Below, in pieces: positions 25,252-34,104 of a stretch of DNA of 64,000 bases. The position numbers and the translations under genes were made by a program. Position 1 is the first letter of the stretch; the number at the start of each line of letters is the position of its first letter. This DNA is from Oscillospiraceae bacterium MB08-C2-2 (lineage in GTDB: Bacteria > Bacillota > Clostridia > Oscillospirales > Ruminococcaceae). The stretch is from assembly GCA_035621215.1 (NCBI GenBank), contig CP141729.1, positions 2,688,944-2,752,943 of the forward strand, given 5' to 3'. The notes beneath the pieces are model-generated. The model was not told the origin of the DNA. It did not search any database and saw only the letters and a list, made by a program, of their open reading frames with translations.

Positions 25252-27897
25252 ATGGAATGGATGGGACTGAATGAGCTGCGGGAAAGTTTTCTCGCTTTTT
25301 TTGAGAGCAAGGGGCATACCCGGCTGCCCAGCGCACCCTTGGTGCCCCAGGGAGACAGCAGCCTTTTGCTGATCAATTCCGGCATGGCACCGCTGAAAAA
25401 GTATTTCCTCGGCTTGGAGACACCCCCAAACAAGCGGGTGACCACCTGCCAGAAATGCATCCGCACCCCGGATATTGAGCGGGTGGGCAAAACCAGCCGT
25501 CACGGCACTTATTTTGAAATGCTGGGCAACTTTTCCTTCGGCGATTATTTCAAGGAGGAAGCCACTACTTGGGCATGGGAGTTTATCACCAAAGAGCTGA
25601 AAATCCCCACCGACCGCCTGTGGGTTTCCATCTATGAAAACGACGACGATGCTTTTGAAATCTGGACAAAACGGCGTGGTGTCAGCCCTGACCGCATTGT
25701 TCGCTTGGGCAAGGAGGATAACTTCTGGGAAATCGGCTCCGGCCCCTGCGGCCCCTGCTCGGAGATTTATTTTGACCGGGGCGAGGCCAGCGGCTGCGGT
25801 TCCCCTGACTGTGCTGTGGGCTGCGACTGTGACCGCTATGTGGAATTCTGGAATCTGGTGTTCACTCAGTTCAATTCCGACGGCGAGGGCAACTATACCC
25901 CGTTGGAGCACCCCAACATCGATACCGGTATGGGCCTTGAGCGCTTGGCCTGCATCATGCAGGGCGTGGACAACCTCTTTGAGGTGGATACAGTCCAGAA
26001 TATCATGAAGCACATTGCCCGCATTGCAGGTGTAACCTATAAACAAAACGAGAGAACCGACGTTTCTCTCCGTGTGGTCACCGACCATATCCGCTCCACT
26101 GTGTTTATGGTGGGCGATGGCGTGACCCCCTCTAACGAGGGCCGGGGCTATGTTTTGCGCCGTCTTTTGCGCCGGGCTGCCCGCCATGGCCGTCTGCTGG
26201 GTATCACCCGCCCCTTCCTGTTTGAAGTTTGCGATACCGTAATCGAAGAAAACCGCACCGCCTACCCGGCGCTGACGGAAAATGCCGGTTATATCAAAGA
26301 GGTCATCCGCTTGGAGGAGGAGCGCTTCTCCAAGACCATTGCCCAAGGCATGGAGCTGTTGGGTCAGCTGATTGACCGGGTTGAGCTTTCCGGGTTGGGC
26401 AAAAAGATTATTGATGGCCTTGCCGCTTTTAACCTGTATGATACCTTTGGCTTCCCCCTTGACCTGACCAAGGAGATCGCCGCCGATCACGGCATTGAAA
26501 TCGACGAAGATGGTTTTCTTGCTCAGATGGAGCAGCAGCGCCGCCGGGCCAGAGAGGCCAGAGAAAAGAACGGAGGCGTGGGCTGGGAAGAAGATGTACT
26601 GGCACAGCTGGATATCGAGGATTCCTTTACCTATGGCTCAATGAAGGTGGATTCCAAGATTCTGGAAATTGTGGCAGAAGGCCAGCGGGTTCAGGAAATT
26701 GTGCAGGGTCAGGAAGGCGTCCTGCTCTTGCAGGAGACCCCTTTCTATGCCGAAAGCGGTGGCCAGATAGGCGATACCGGCACCATTGCTCTGGGTGACA
26801 GCGTTTTTGCGGTGGAAAACTGCAAAAAATCCCCCACCGGGCATATTCTGCACATCGGCCGGGTTGTCAGCGGCAGCTTTAAAGCAGGCGAAAAGGCTGT
26901 TGCTGCCGTGGATGAAAACCGCCGCCGTGCCATTATGCGCAACCACACCAGCGCCCACCTGCTGCAAGCCGCCCTGCGTCAAGTGCTGGGCGAGCATGTT
27001 CATCAGGCCGGCCAGATGGTGGATAACAAAGCCTGCCGCTTTGACTTCACCCATTTCAGCGCCGTAACCTCGGAACAGCTCAAAGAAATTGAAGCCTTGG
27101 TCAACGGCATGATTTTGGATTCCATTGATGTTTCCACCACTGAAATGCCCATTGAGCAGGCCAAGGAACTGGGCGCCATGGCTTTGTTCGGCGATAAATA
27201 TTCCGATGTAGTCCGGGTCTGCAACGTAGGCGGACGTTCCATTGAGCTGTGCGGCGGCACCCATGTTGCCAACACCGCCCAGATTGGATTGTTCCGTATT
27301 TTGCATGAAACCTCGGTTGCGGCGGGTGTTCGCCGTATCGAAGCAGTAACCGGCTCCAATGTGCTGGCCATGCTGGATGAAAAGGATGCCATTCTCCAAA
27401 GCACCTGCGAGGCCCTTAAAGTAGGCGGAGCCGCCGAGCTTCCCGCCCGTGCCGCCGCTCTGACACAGGAGCTCAAGGATTCCCAGCGGGAAATCCAGCG
27501 CCTGAGCAGCATGATGGCCGCCGCCCAGAGCCAATCCGCTCTTTCGGATATGACCGATATCGGCCCTGTGGCCTTTGTCAGCGTCAGCTTTAACAATGCC
27601 GGTGTGGAGGCTCTGCGCTCCGCCGCCGATAAGATTAAATCCCAGCACAGCAACGCTGTGGGTCTGCTGGTTTCCCGTGAGGAGGCAAAGGCTACTCTGT
27701 TTGTTTTTGCCGGGCCGGAGGCTCTCGAGGCCGGTATTCACTGCGGCAATCTGGTTAAGGCCGTTGCCGGTGTGGCAGGCGGCTCGGGCGGCGGGCGCCC
27801 CGATGGCGCCATGGGCGGTATTGCCGACCTGAGCCAAGTGGATAAGGCCATAGCGGCTGCTCCCGGGCTTGTGGAAGAAGTGCTGGCGAAGAAGTAG
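25252..27897 (+). CDS. alaS: Alanyl-tRNA synthetase
   Basis: Charges tRNA-Ala and clears mischarged Ser/Gly. 881 residues: class II catalytic core from GLNELRESFLAFFESKGHTRLPSAPL (motif 1 region) through HGTYFEMLGNFSFGDYF (motif 2), the editing domain with the zinc ligands NHTSAHLLQAALR and CGGTHV, and a C-terminal domain ending in the glycine-rich GGSGGGRPDGAMGG. Three in-frame starts exist (25228 GTG, 25237 ATG, 25252 ATG); family length favours 25252 or 25261. First gene of a run that continues with the HIT protein, phosphoribosyltransferase and comEC. Confidence 0.97.
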   Translation: MEWMGLNELRESFLAFFESKGHTRLPSAPLVPQGDSSLLLINSGMAPLKKYFLGLETPPNKRVTTCQKCIRTPDIERVGKTSRHGTYFEMLGNFSFGDYFKEEATTWAWEFITKELKIPTDRLWVSIYENDDDAFEIWTKRRGVSPDRIVRLGKEDNFWEIGSGPCGPCSEIYFDRGEASGCGSPDCAVGCDCDRYVEFWNLVFTQFNSDGEGNYTPLEHPNIDTGMGLERLACIMQGVDNLFEVDTVQNIMKHIARIAGVTYKQNERTDVSLRVVTDHIRSTVFMVGDGVTPSNEGRGYVLRRLLRRAARHGRLLGITRPFLFEVCDTVIEENRTAYPALTENAGYIKEVIRLEEERFSKTIAQGMELLGQLIDRVELSGLGKKIIDGLAAFNLYDTFGFPLDLTKEIAADHGIEIDEDGFLAQMEQQRRRAREAREKNGGVGWEEDVLAQLDIEDSFTYGSMKVDSKILEIVAEGQRVQEIVQGQEGVLLLQETPFYAESGGQIGDTGTIALGDSVFAVENCKKSPTGHILHIGRVVSGSFKAGEKAVAAVDENRRRAIMRNHTSAHLLQAALRQVLGEHVHQAGQMVDNKACRFDFTHFSAVTSEQLKEIEALVNGMILDSIDVSTTEMPIEQAKELGAMALFGDKYSDVVRVCNVGGRSIELCGGTHVANTAQIGLFRILHETSVAAGVRRIEAVTGSNVLAMLDEKDAILQSTCEALKVGGAAELPARAAALTQELKDSQREIQRLSSMMAAAQSQSALSDMTDIGPVAFVSVSFNNAGVEALRSAADKIKSQHSNAVGLLVSREEAKATLFVFAGPEALEAGIHCGNLVKAVAGVAGGSGGGRPDGAMGGIADLSQVDKAIAAAPGLVEEVLAKK

Positions 27898-27924
27898 AAC
27901 CCCCAATACGAAAGGCGGGAGAAA

Positions 27925-28263
27925 ATGGATTGCTTATTTTGTAAGATTGCACAGGGTGAAATACCCTCCAACAAGATTTACGAGGATGATCAGGTGGTTG
28001 CCTTTCACGATATCGACCCAAAGGCTCCCACGCATTTTCTGGTGATCCCCAAGGCGCATATCCAAAGTGCCGCTCAGATTGACAGCGCAAATTCCGCTGT
28101 GATTGGGCATGTTTATGAAGTGATCGCCAAGCTGGCCCGGGAGCTCAAGTTAGAAAAGGGCTTCCGTGTGGTAACCAACTGTGGGGAAGAAGGCGGCCAG
28201 ACTGTGGGGCATCTTCACTTTCATGTTTTGGCGGGTCGGCTGCTGGCGTGGCCTCCCGGCTGA
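27925..28263 (+). CDS. HIT family nucleotide-binding protein
   Basis: A 112-residue histidine triad protein of the HinT type that hydrolyses purine nucleoside phosphoramidates. The triad is HLHFHV near residue 101, preceded by GGQTVG; the N-terminus CLFCKIAQGEIPSNKIYEDD carries the zinc-type CxxC. It starts 27 bp after alaS behind AAAGGCGGGAG. HinT-type enzymes can remove adenylates left by aminoacyl-tRNA synthetases, which makes the alaS neighbour fitting, though this link is inference. Confidence 0.92.
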   Translation: MDCLFCKIAQGEIPSNKIYEDDQVVAFHDIDPKAPTHFLVIPKAHIQSAAQIDSANSAVIGHVYEVIAKLARELKLEKGFRVVTNCGEEGGQTVGHLHFHVLAGRLLAWPPG

Positions 28264-28314
28264 TGCCTTTGCTGAAGTTTAATTTGTGAAATTTAAGTTT
28301 GTGAGGTTTTAACT

Positions 28315-28854
28315 GTGAAAGACACCTATACCCTGAATGTTGCTGGGCTGACCCGGGAGCTGCACATTCTTCCCATCAGCGATTCCCTTTCCATTGCCGC
28401 TTTTGTCATGTTTTCCGATGTGGAGCTGACTGTGGCCTGTGCCACCGAGCTTCTCAAAATAGCCCCGGAATTCGATGTGATCATCACCGCGGAATCAAAG
28501 GGCATTCCCTTAGCTTATGAAATGGCCCGGCAGTGCGGCAAAAACTATATTCTGGCCAGAAAAAGCCAAAAGGCTTATATGCGCAACCCGGTTGGCTACG
28601 ACGTGAATTCCATTACCACCAAAGGGGTTCAGCGTCTGTATCTGGATAGCGACAACTTAGCGGCTCTCAAGGGCAAGCGGATATTGATTGTGGATGATGT
28701 AATCAGCACCGGTGAATCCCTCCATGCGCTGGAACAGCTTGTGGGTGTGGCGGAGGGAACCATTGTGGGCAAGGCGGCTGTATTGGCCGAAGGCGATGCT
28801 GCCGAGCGGAAAGACATTCTCTTTCTGGAGCCTTTGCCTTTGTTCTTTCACTAA
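28315..28854 (+). CDS. Phosphoribosyltransferase family protein (adenine PRT-like)
   Basis: A 179-residue type I phosphoribosyltransferase. The PRPP-binding motif ILIVDDVISTGES is at about residues 122-134 and the dipeptide loop TAESKGIPLAYEMA is upstream. Overall it resembles adenine or xanthine PRT, but the base cannot be read from sequence. GTG start at 28315 behind GTGAGGT. It could be purine salvage or a regulator of the PyrR/PurR kind lacking the HTH. Confidence 0.75.
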   Translation: MKDTYTLNVAGLTRELHILPISDSLSIAAFVMFSDVELTVACATELLKIAPEFDVIITAESKGIPLAYEMARQCGKNYILARKSQKAYMRNPVGYDVNSITTKGVQRLYLDSDNLAALKGKRILIVDDVISTGESLHALEQLVGVAEGTIVGKAAVLAEGDAAERKDILFLEPLPLFFH

Positions 28855-28932
28855 GACAATTGTTTGAGGTGTAAAATAGACTAAAAAAAGCCGGTTGACC
28901 CAATGGTCTTTCCGGCAGGACAGGTGAATGAT

Positions 28933-31017
28933 ATGAAGCGGCCACTGTATACAGCGGGACTTGTGTTTCTCCCTGTAATGTGGGCCGCTTTTTTCATTGA
29001 CTGGCAGGATGCTCTGCTGCTTTCGGGGGCTTTAGCCATAGCCGGTGTTCTCATGGGGCTGACCCGGCGGCAGGAGCTTCGGGTGGTCTGCCTTTGCCTT
29101 TTTTCCGGGGCTGTGGCTTTGGGTGCTTATGCGGGCTATGTGGTGGGTACCATAGAGCCGGTGGAGGCTCTGGCCGGTCAGGAGGTGGAGGCAATTGGTG
29201 TTGTTACCCGGGTGGATTACTATTCTTCCACCTCCTATTATGAAATTAAAGCCCATTTCCCTGCGTATCCACAGCTACCTGCCACGCAGGTGCGCATCGG
29301 CTGTGTCGATCAGCTGCGTATCCAGCCGGGGCAAGGGATTCGGATTCGTTTTATCCCGGAGCTTTCCCGGGAACGCCCCAATGCCACACGCTATCAGGCC
29401 AGAGGCGTTCTTGTGCAGGACTTTGTAAGCGCGGCGCAGGTGGAACGGGCCCAGCCGCCTTTTCCTGTGACAGCGTGGTTCCTGCGGATTCGGGAGCATC
29501 TGGCGGAAAAGCTTTCGCCTCTGATGACCGTAGAAGGCGGTCAGGTCATTTCCACCATGGTTCTGGGCACCACCGGCATGGTGTCGGCTGATCTTTCCAC
29601 CGCCTTTAACCGCACCGGAACCACCCATCTTCTTTCCATTTCCGGGATGCACCTTTCTATCCTGATTGCGGCGGCACAGCGCCTGCTGGAAAAGCTTCGC
29701 CTGCCCCGGCGGGCGGTGAGCCTGCTCTGCATGGGGGTCATTCTGGGCTATGCCGCTTTGGTGGGATTTTCCGCCGCTGTGCTGCGCTCTGCCTCCATGT
29801 GGCTGATCATGCTGTTGGGGCCGGTGCTTTCCCGAAGAAGCGACGGCCTGAATTCCTTGGGCTGTGCCTGTATTTTTCTCTGCATCCTGCGGCCATATTG
29901 GGCCTTGAGCATGGGGCTGTGGCTTTCGGCGGTTTCCACTTGGGGCATCCTACTGGTGGGCTCCAAATGGTCGGATCGACTCTACAATCGCCTGAAAGGG
30001 AAAGACGTTCTGCGCAACCGCTTCTTAAAAGCCATGGTGGCTCCGGTGATGATTTCGGTTTCCGCCGCTTTGTTCACCATGCCTTTACAGGTTGCCATGA
30101 GCGGGTATGTTTCACTGGTATCCCCGCTAACCAATCTGCTGGTAACCCCTTTTGTGGGGATTTCGGTTGTAGCAGGGCTGCTGGCTGCTTTTCTGCCGCT
30201 GCCGCTGGCAAAGCCGGTTGCCTGGGCGGCGGATTTTGCGGTGAGCATGATCGATGAGATCGCCCGGCTTTTTGCCAAAGCCCCCGGAGCGGTCTGGCCA
30301 CTGAACCAGCGGTATCTGCTGGTTTGGGTGGCCGCTGCGGGCGTGGCTGTTCTGTTGGTGCGGGTCTGCAAGGGCGGGCGAAAAGCCTGGCTTGTGAGCG
30401 GGGCTTTGTGTGTGATCGCCCTGTGTATAGGCAGTATTTTCCATACCACTATGCGGCAGAATAAGGTGGAGCTGGTAACCCTTGAAAACATCAATACCGC
30501 CGTGCTCATTCGGGGCAAACAGGCGGTTTTGCTGGGAGCGCCCCAAAAATACGACGGCACCCGGCTGGTGGAATATCTGACCTTTCGAGGCATCGATCAA
30601 GTGGATGCGCTGGTGGCGTGGGATAGCACCGCCCTGATGAATTCCGGCCTGACCCGGGTGTGTGAGGATTTCCCGGTGGATTTTGTCATTGGCCCCCATG
30701 ACCCTGTGGTGTTGGCGGCTCTTTCCACAGCCTGCCGGGCGGATGCCTATACAGCGCAGGGCCTTTCCATGGAGGTTTTAGGCGGTGTGGTGCTGCGCCC
30801 TTTACCGGAGCAGGAGGGGCTTTTTATTGCAGCGGGGCAGGAGATTTATTTTCAATCCCCCAAGGAATATGCTATACTGGAAAAAGATCCGCCCCCATAC
30901 AGCGGAACACTATTCCGGGAGGGTGTGGCGGTGAAATACCGCGACGGACAGGCCTTTTTGCCCCGGAAAGAGTTTTTCTATGGCGAAACAAGACTGATTT
31001 TGGAGAGTAGCCCATGA
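28933..31017 (+). CDS. comEC: ComEC/Rec2-type DNA uptake channel, C-terminal hydrolase domain degenerate
   Basis: Membrane channel for single-stranded DNA in natural transformation. 694 residues: N-terminal helices and an OB-like DUF4131 region, then the competence domain with THLLSISGMHLSILI and about eight membrane segments up to residue 480. The C-terminal metallo-beta-lactamase-like domain is short and has lost its signatures: where DVGQGD and SHPHADH normally occur I see TLENINT and AWDSTAL. Nuclease activity of that domain is therefore doubtful. ATG at 28933 follows ACAGGTGA. Overlaps holA by 4 bp. No other competence genes are in the window. Confidence 0.9.
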   Translation: MKRPLYTAGLVFLPVMWAAFFIDWQDALLLSGALAIAGVLMGLTRRQELRVVCLCLFSGAVALGAYAGYVVGTIEPVEALAGQEVEAIGVVTRVDYYSSTSYYEIKAHFPAYPQLPATQVRIGCVDQLRIQPGQGIRIRFIPELSRERPNATRYQARGVLVQDFVSAAQVERAQPPFPVTAWFLRIREHLAEKLSPLMTVEGGQVISTMVLGTTGMVSADLSTAFNRTGTTHLLSISGMHLSILIAAAQRLLEKLRLPRRAVSLLCMGVILGYAALVGFSAAVLRSASMWLIMLLGPVLSRRSDGLNSLGCACIFLCILRPYWALSMGLWLSAVSTWGILLVGSKWSDRLYNRLKGKDVLRNRFLKAMVAPVMISVSAALFTMPLQVAMSGYVSLVSPLTNLLVTPFVGISVVAGLLAAFLPLPLAKPVAWAADFAVSMIDEIARLFAKAPGAVWPLNQRYLLVWVAAAGVAVLLVRVCKGGRKAWLVSGALCVIALCIGSIFHTTMRQNKVELVTLENINTAVLIRGKQAVLLGAPQKYDGTRLVEYLTFRGIDQVDALVAWDSTALMNSGLTRVCEDFPVDFVIGPHDPVVLAALSTACRADAYTAQGLSMEVLGGVVLRPLPEQEGLFIAAGQEIYFQSPKEYAILEKDPPPYSGTLFREGVAVKYRDGQAFLPRKEFFYGETRLILESSP

Positions 31018-32060
31018 ATTATAAGGATCATACACAGCTTAAAAAGGATATTGCCGCCGGCAAGCTGGAAAATGCCTACCTCCTTTATGGCAGTGAGGAA
31101 TATTTGGTGCGGGGCTATGCCGGTCTCATTGCCGATAAGGCAATCCCCGGCGAAAAGGATGCCTTTCGCTACAGCCGCCTTTCCGGTGAGAAACTGGATG
31201 TGGATCTTTTGTATGATACCGTGGAGGCGCTGCCCCTTATGGGCGGGAGCAAGCTGGTTTGGGTGGATGGGCTGGAGGCGGATAAGCTTTCGCCGGAGCA
31301 GTTTGCTCTGTTGGAGCAGATTCTATCCGATGTGCCGCCCTCTTGTGTATTGCTGATTACGGCGGCTGCCTCTGCTTTTGGAGCGAAAAAATCCGCCCGG
31401 GAAAAGAAAATACTGGCCCATATGGAAAAAGCCGGGGCCACCGCAGAAATGGGTAAGCAGACACCGGGTGACCTGGCGAAATTCCTAGTCAAGCAGGCCA
31501 AGCAATATGGCTGCACCATTTCGACTGCCCTTTGCCGGGAACTGATCAACCTTTGCGGCGGCGATATGCTGGTGCTGCAAGGGGAAATCGCCAAGGTTTG
31601 CGCCTATGCGGGCGGAGGAGAGGTTTTGCCCGAGCATCTATCGGCGGTGGCGGTGCCCAAAATGGAGGCTCGGGTTTTTGACCTGACCAAGGAGATTCTG
31701 GCGGAAAACTACAAGGGTGCGATGGAAATACTGGCCAACCTCTTTTATCTGCGGGAATCTCCGGTGGCGATTTTGGCGGTGATGGCCATGACCTACGCCG
31801 ATCTTTACCGGGCAAAGATTGCCGGCCAAAGCGGCCTGCCCGCTGTGCAGATGATCGGGGATTTCGGCTACAAGGGGCGGGAGTTCCGTGTCAACAACGC
31901 TCTGCGCTTGAGCCAAAAGCTTTCGGTGGAGTATCTGCGCCATTCGGTGCAAACTCTTCTGGCACTGGATTTGCGCCTGAAAAGCGCGGGTGCCGATGGC
32001 CGAGCCCTGCTGGAAGAGGCTGTTACCACCCTGTTTGTACTGCGTAAAAAATACTGGTAG
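31014..32060 (+). CDS. holA: DNA polymerase III subunit delta
   Basis: Opens the beta clamp within the clamp loader. 348 residues: LENAYLLYGSEEYLVRGYAG at the N-terminus, a degenerate AAA+ core (CVLLITAAAS) and the C-terminal collar helices with VFDLTKEILAENYKGAMEIL and LRLKSAGADGRALLEE. Starts inside the comEC stop (4-bp overlap), a comEC-holA order common in Firmicutes. Confidence 0.95.
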   Translation: MNYKDHTQLKKDIAAGKLENAYLLYGSEEYLVRGYAGLIADKAIPGEKDAFRYSRLSGEKLDVDLLYDTVEALPLMGGSKLVWVDGLEADKLSPEQFALLEQILSDVPPSCVLLITAAASAFGAKKSAREKKILAHMEKAGATAEMGKQTPGDLAKFLVKQAKQYGCTISTALCRELINLCGGDMLVLQGEIAKVCAYAGGGEVLPEHLSAVAVPKMEARVFDLTKEILAENYKGAMEILANLFYLRESPVAILAVMAMTYADLYRAKIAGQSGLPAVQMIGDFGYKGREFRVNNALRLSQKLSVEYLRHSVQTLLALDLRLKSAGADGRALLEEAVTTLFVLRKKYW

Positions 32061-32093
32061 CCCTTGGACTTTAAAGCAAAAGGAATGACCCCA

Positions 32094-32687
32094 ATGGAAA
32101 AGCTTTCCCTTTCACAGGTGGTTGTGGTTGAAGGAAAATACGATAAAATCAAGCTGGAATCGGTGCTGGATGCCACCATTTTGGTGACAGGCGGCTTCCA
32201 GATTTATAAGGATAAGGAATTTTTGGCGATGCTTCGCACTTTGGCAAAAAAGCGGGGGCTGATTATCCTCACCGATTCGGATCGAGCGGGCTTTCAGATT
32301 CGGGGCTATCTGGCCGGGGCAGTGGAGCCGGGCTGCCTAACCCATGTGTATATCCCCGATGTTTTTGGCAAAGAGAAGCGCAAAGCCGCACCCTCCGCCG
32401 AGGGAAAGCTGGGCGTGGAGGGCATCAGCCCGGCTGTTCTACGGGAGGCTTTTGCCAAGGCAGGTGTCCTGCCTGGTTCACCCAAAACAGGGCGGCCTAT
32501 TACCAAGCTGGATTTTTTTGAGGATGGGCTTACCGGTGGGCCTCAAAGCCGGGCACGGCGCAGGCTGCTGCAAAAGAAGCTGGAGCTGCCGGAGCTGCTT
32601 TCCGCCAACTCCCTTTTGACCGTGCTGGGGGCTATGATGGGCTACGAGGAATACCGCAATCTGGTGGATAGCCTTGACTTCAAGTAA
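32094..32687 (+). CDS. rnmV: Ribonuclease M5
   Basis: Toprim endonuclease that matures 5S rRNA. 197 residues: toprim motif 1 VVVVEGKYDKIKLE with the catalytic Glu, then LIILTDSDRAGFQIR with the DxD metal site, and the C-terminal helical part typical of M5 (GRPITKLDFFEDGLTGG ... RLLQKKLELPELLSANSLLTVL). The ATG at 32094 follows AAAAGGA by nine bases; an upstream TTG at 32064 has no site. RNase M5 normally requires L18 as a protein cofactor (known). Confidence 0.93.
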   Translation: MEKLSLSQVVVVEGKYDKIKLESVLDATILVTGGFQIYKDKEFLAMLRTLAKKRGLIILTDSDRAGFQIRGYLAGAVEPGCLTHVYIPDVFGKEKRKAAPSAEGKLGVEGISPAVLREAFAKAGVLPGSPKTGRPITKLDFFEDGLTGGPQSRARRRLLQKKLELPELLSANSLLTVLGAMMGYEEYRNLVDSLDFK

Positions 32688-32745
32688 TAATTAAGATTTA
32701 TAATACTTTATGTAATTAAAATTGAACCGAAAAGGAGGTCACCCC

Positions 32746-34080
32746 TTGACGCTTACATCCATATCCTTTGGATTGGTTTTTCTGCCCTTGGCTGTTTTGG
32801 CAGTGTGGGGAACACCTCCCTCGTGGCGGCAGCGCACACTGCTGGTTCTTTCGCTGGCTTTCTTTTTACTGGCGGAGCCATGGAGCCTGCCCATGGCCAT
32901 AACCTCTATCCTGCTGGATTTTGGTGCTGTTCGCCTCATGGCGCAAAAAGGCAGTGACCGCCGCTGGCGGCGTTTCTGTATGTGGTTCAGTGTCATCAAG
33001 AATATCATTATGCTGGCCGTTTCCGGCGCTTTGCAGCAGCTTTATGGGGCGGGCATGCCCTTTGGCTTGGTTGTCTATACTCTCACTGCCATGGCGGCTG
33101 TGGTTGATATGTATAAGGAAGAAATTCCCTGCGAGACCGATTTGGGACGCTTTGCGCTTACCTGCCTTTTTTTCCCCAAGATGTTTGCCGGGCCGCTGGT
33201 GGAATATCGGCAATTTTCTCTCCAGATGGGCGATATTCGCCTTAAGGGCGCAAAGAGAATGTGGGGGTTGGGGCAGTATATTCATGGTATGGCTAAAAAT
33301 GCGGTTATTGCTGTGGCACTGCAAAAAATTTACTTGAGTATCTGTGGCTTTCAAACGGCAGATATCACCGTTCTTTCGACTTGGAGCATGGTTCTTGCAC
33401 TGGCCTTTACCACCTATTTTTCTCTTTCCGGTTTCAGCGATATGGCGGTGGGCTTGGGCCGGGTTTTCGGTTTGGAGCTTCCTAAAAACTTCTATTATCC
33501 TTATCAGGCTCGAACCGTGGAGGATTTTTTTGACCGTTTTAACATCACGGTCAGCGCTTTTGTGCGCAAATATGTCTACTTCAATCTGGATGCGGATCAA
33601 AACGGTGTGATTGCCACCTGCCTCAACCTGCTGGTGGTGGGCCTTCTCACCGGCCTATGGTTTGGCCTTCGCATCAACTATATGCTTTGGGGAGCCTATC
33701 TGGCGGCTTTTATTATGATGGAAAAATTTCTTTTCCCTAAGGTGTTCGATTTTATTCCCACCCTGTTTTCCCGCATCTATGCCTTTTGCGTGGTGCTTTC
33801 CAGCTTTACCATTTTTGCCGGGGATTCCCTGACCCAGACAGGCATTTTTATTCGCCGTATGTTCGGTTTTGGCGGAGTGGGGCTTTACAACACCAAAATT
33901 TTGTATCTGCTTTCTTCCAACTGGCTGATCCTGGTGATTTCCTGCTTTTTTGCCACCAATATGGCCGATCTGATCATGACTTGGCTGCGCAAAACAGCAC
34001 CCCGGCTTTCGCAGATGATTATGGCCGTGGTGGATTTTGGCATTCTTTGCTATGTGGCGGCCTTGCTGCTGACCGCCTGA
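32746..34080 (+). CDS. MBOAT-family membrane protein lacking the catalytic histidines
   Basis: A 444-residue polytopic protein of the AlgI/DltB type, in the family's usual length. Conserved landmarks are present but the histidines are not: RWHISLS is RFNITVS (Asn at about residue 266), GLWHG is GLWFG (Phe at about 306), and WGxxHG is WGAYLA (Leu at about 319). MBOATs move acyl groups across the membrane and use these histidines, so O-acyl transfer by the usual mechanism is unlikely. TTG start at 32746, six bases after AAAGGAGGT. The next gene encodes the usual partner class. Confidence 0.8.
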   Translation: MTLTSISFGLVFLPLAVLAVWGTPPSWRQRTLLVLSLAFFLLAEPWSLPMAITSILLDFGAVRLMAQKGSDRRWRRFCMWFSVIKNIIMLAVSGALQQLYGAGMPFGLVVYTLTAMAAVVDMYKEEIPCETDLGRFALTCLFFPKMFAGPLVEYRQFSLQMGDIRLKGAKRMWGLGQYIHGMAKNAVIAVALQKIYLSICGFQTADITVLSTWSMVLALAFTTYFSLSGFSDMAVGLGRVFGLELPKNFYYPYQARTVEDFFDRFNITVSAFVRKYVYFNLDADQNGVIATCLNLLVVGLLTGLWFGLRINYMLWGAYLAAFIMMEKFLFPKVFDFIPTLFSRIYAFCVVLSSFTIFAGDSLTQTGIFIRRMFGFGGVGLYNTKILYLLSSNWLILVISCFFATNMADLIMTWLRKTAPRLSQMIMAVVDFGILCYVAALLLTA

Positions 34081-34104
34081 TTTTTAATGAAGGGAGCTTT
34101 GCTT

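Noticed and set aside
25027..26490. 487-codon open frame antisense to alaS and its leader
   Set aside because: Low-complexity translation typical of antisense shadow; alaS on the other strand explains the conservation.
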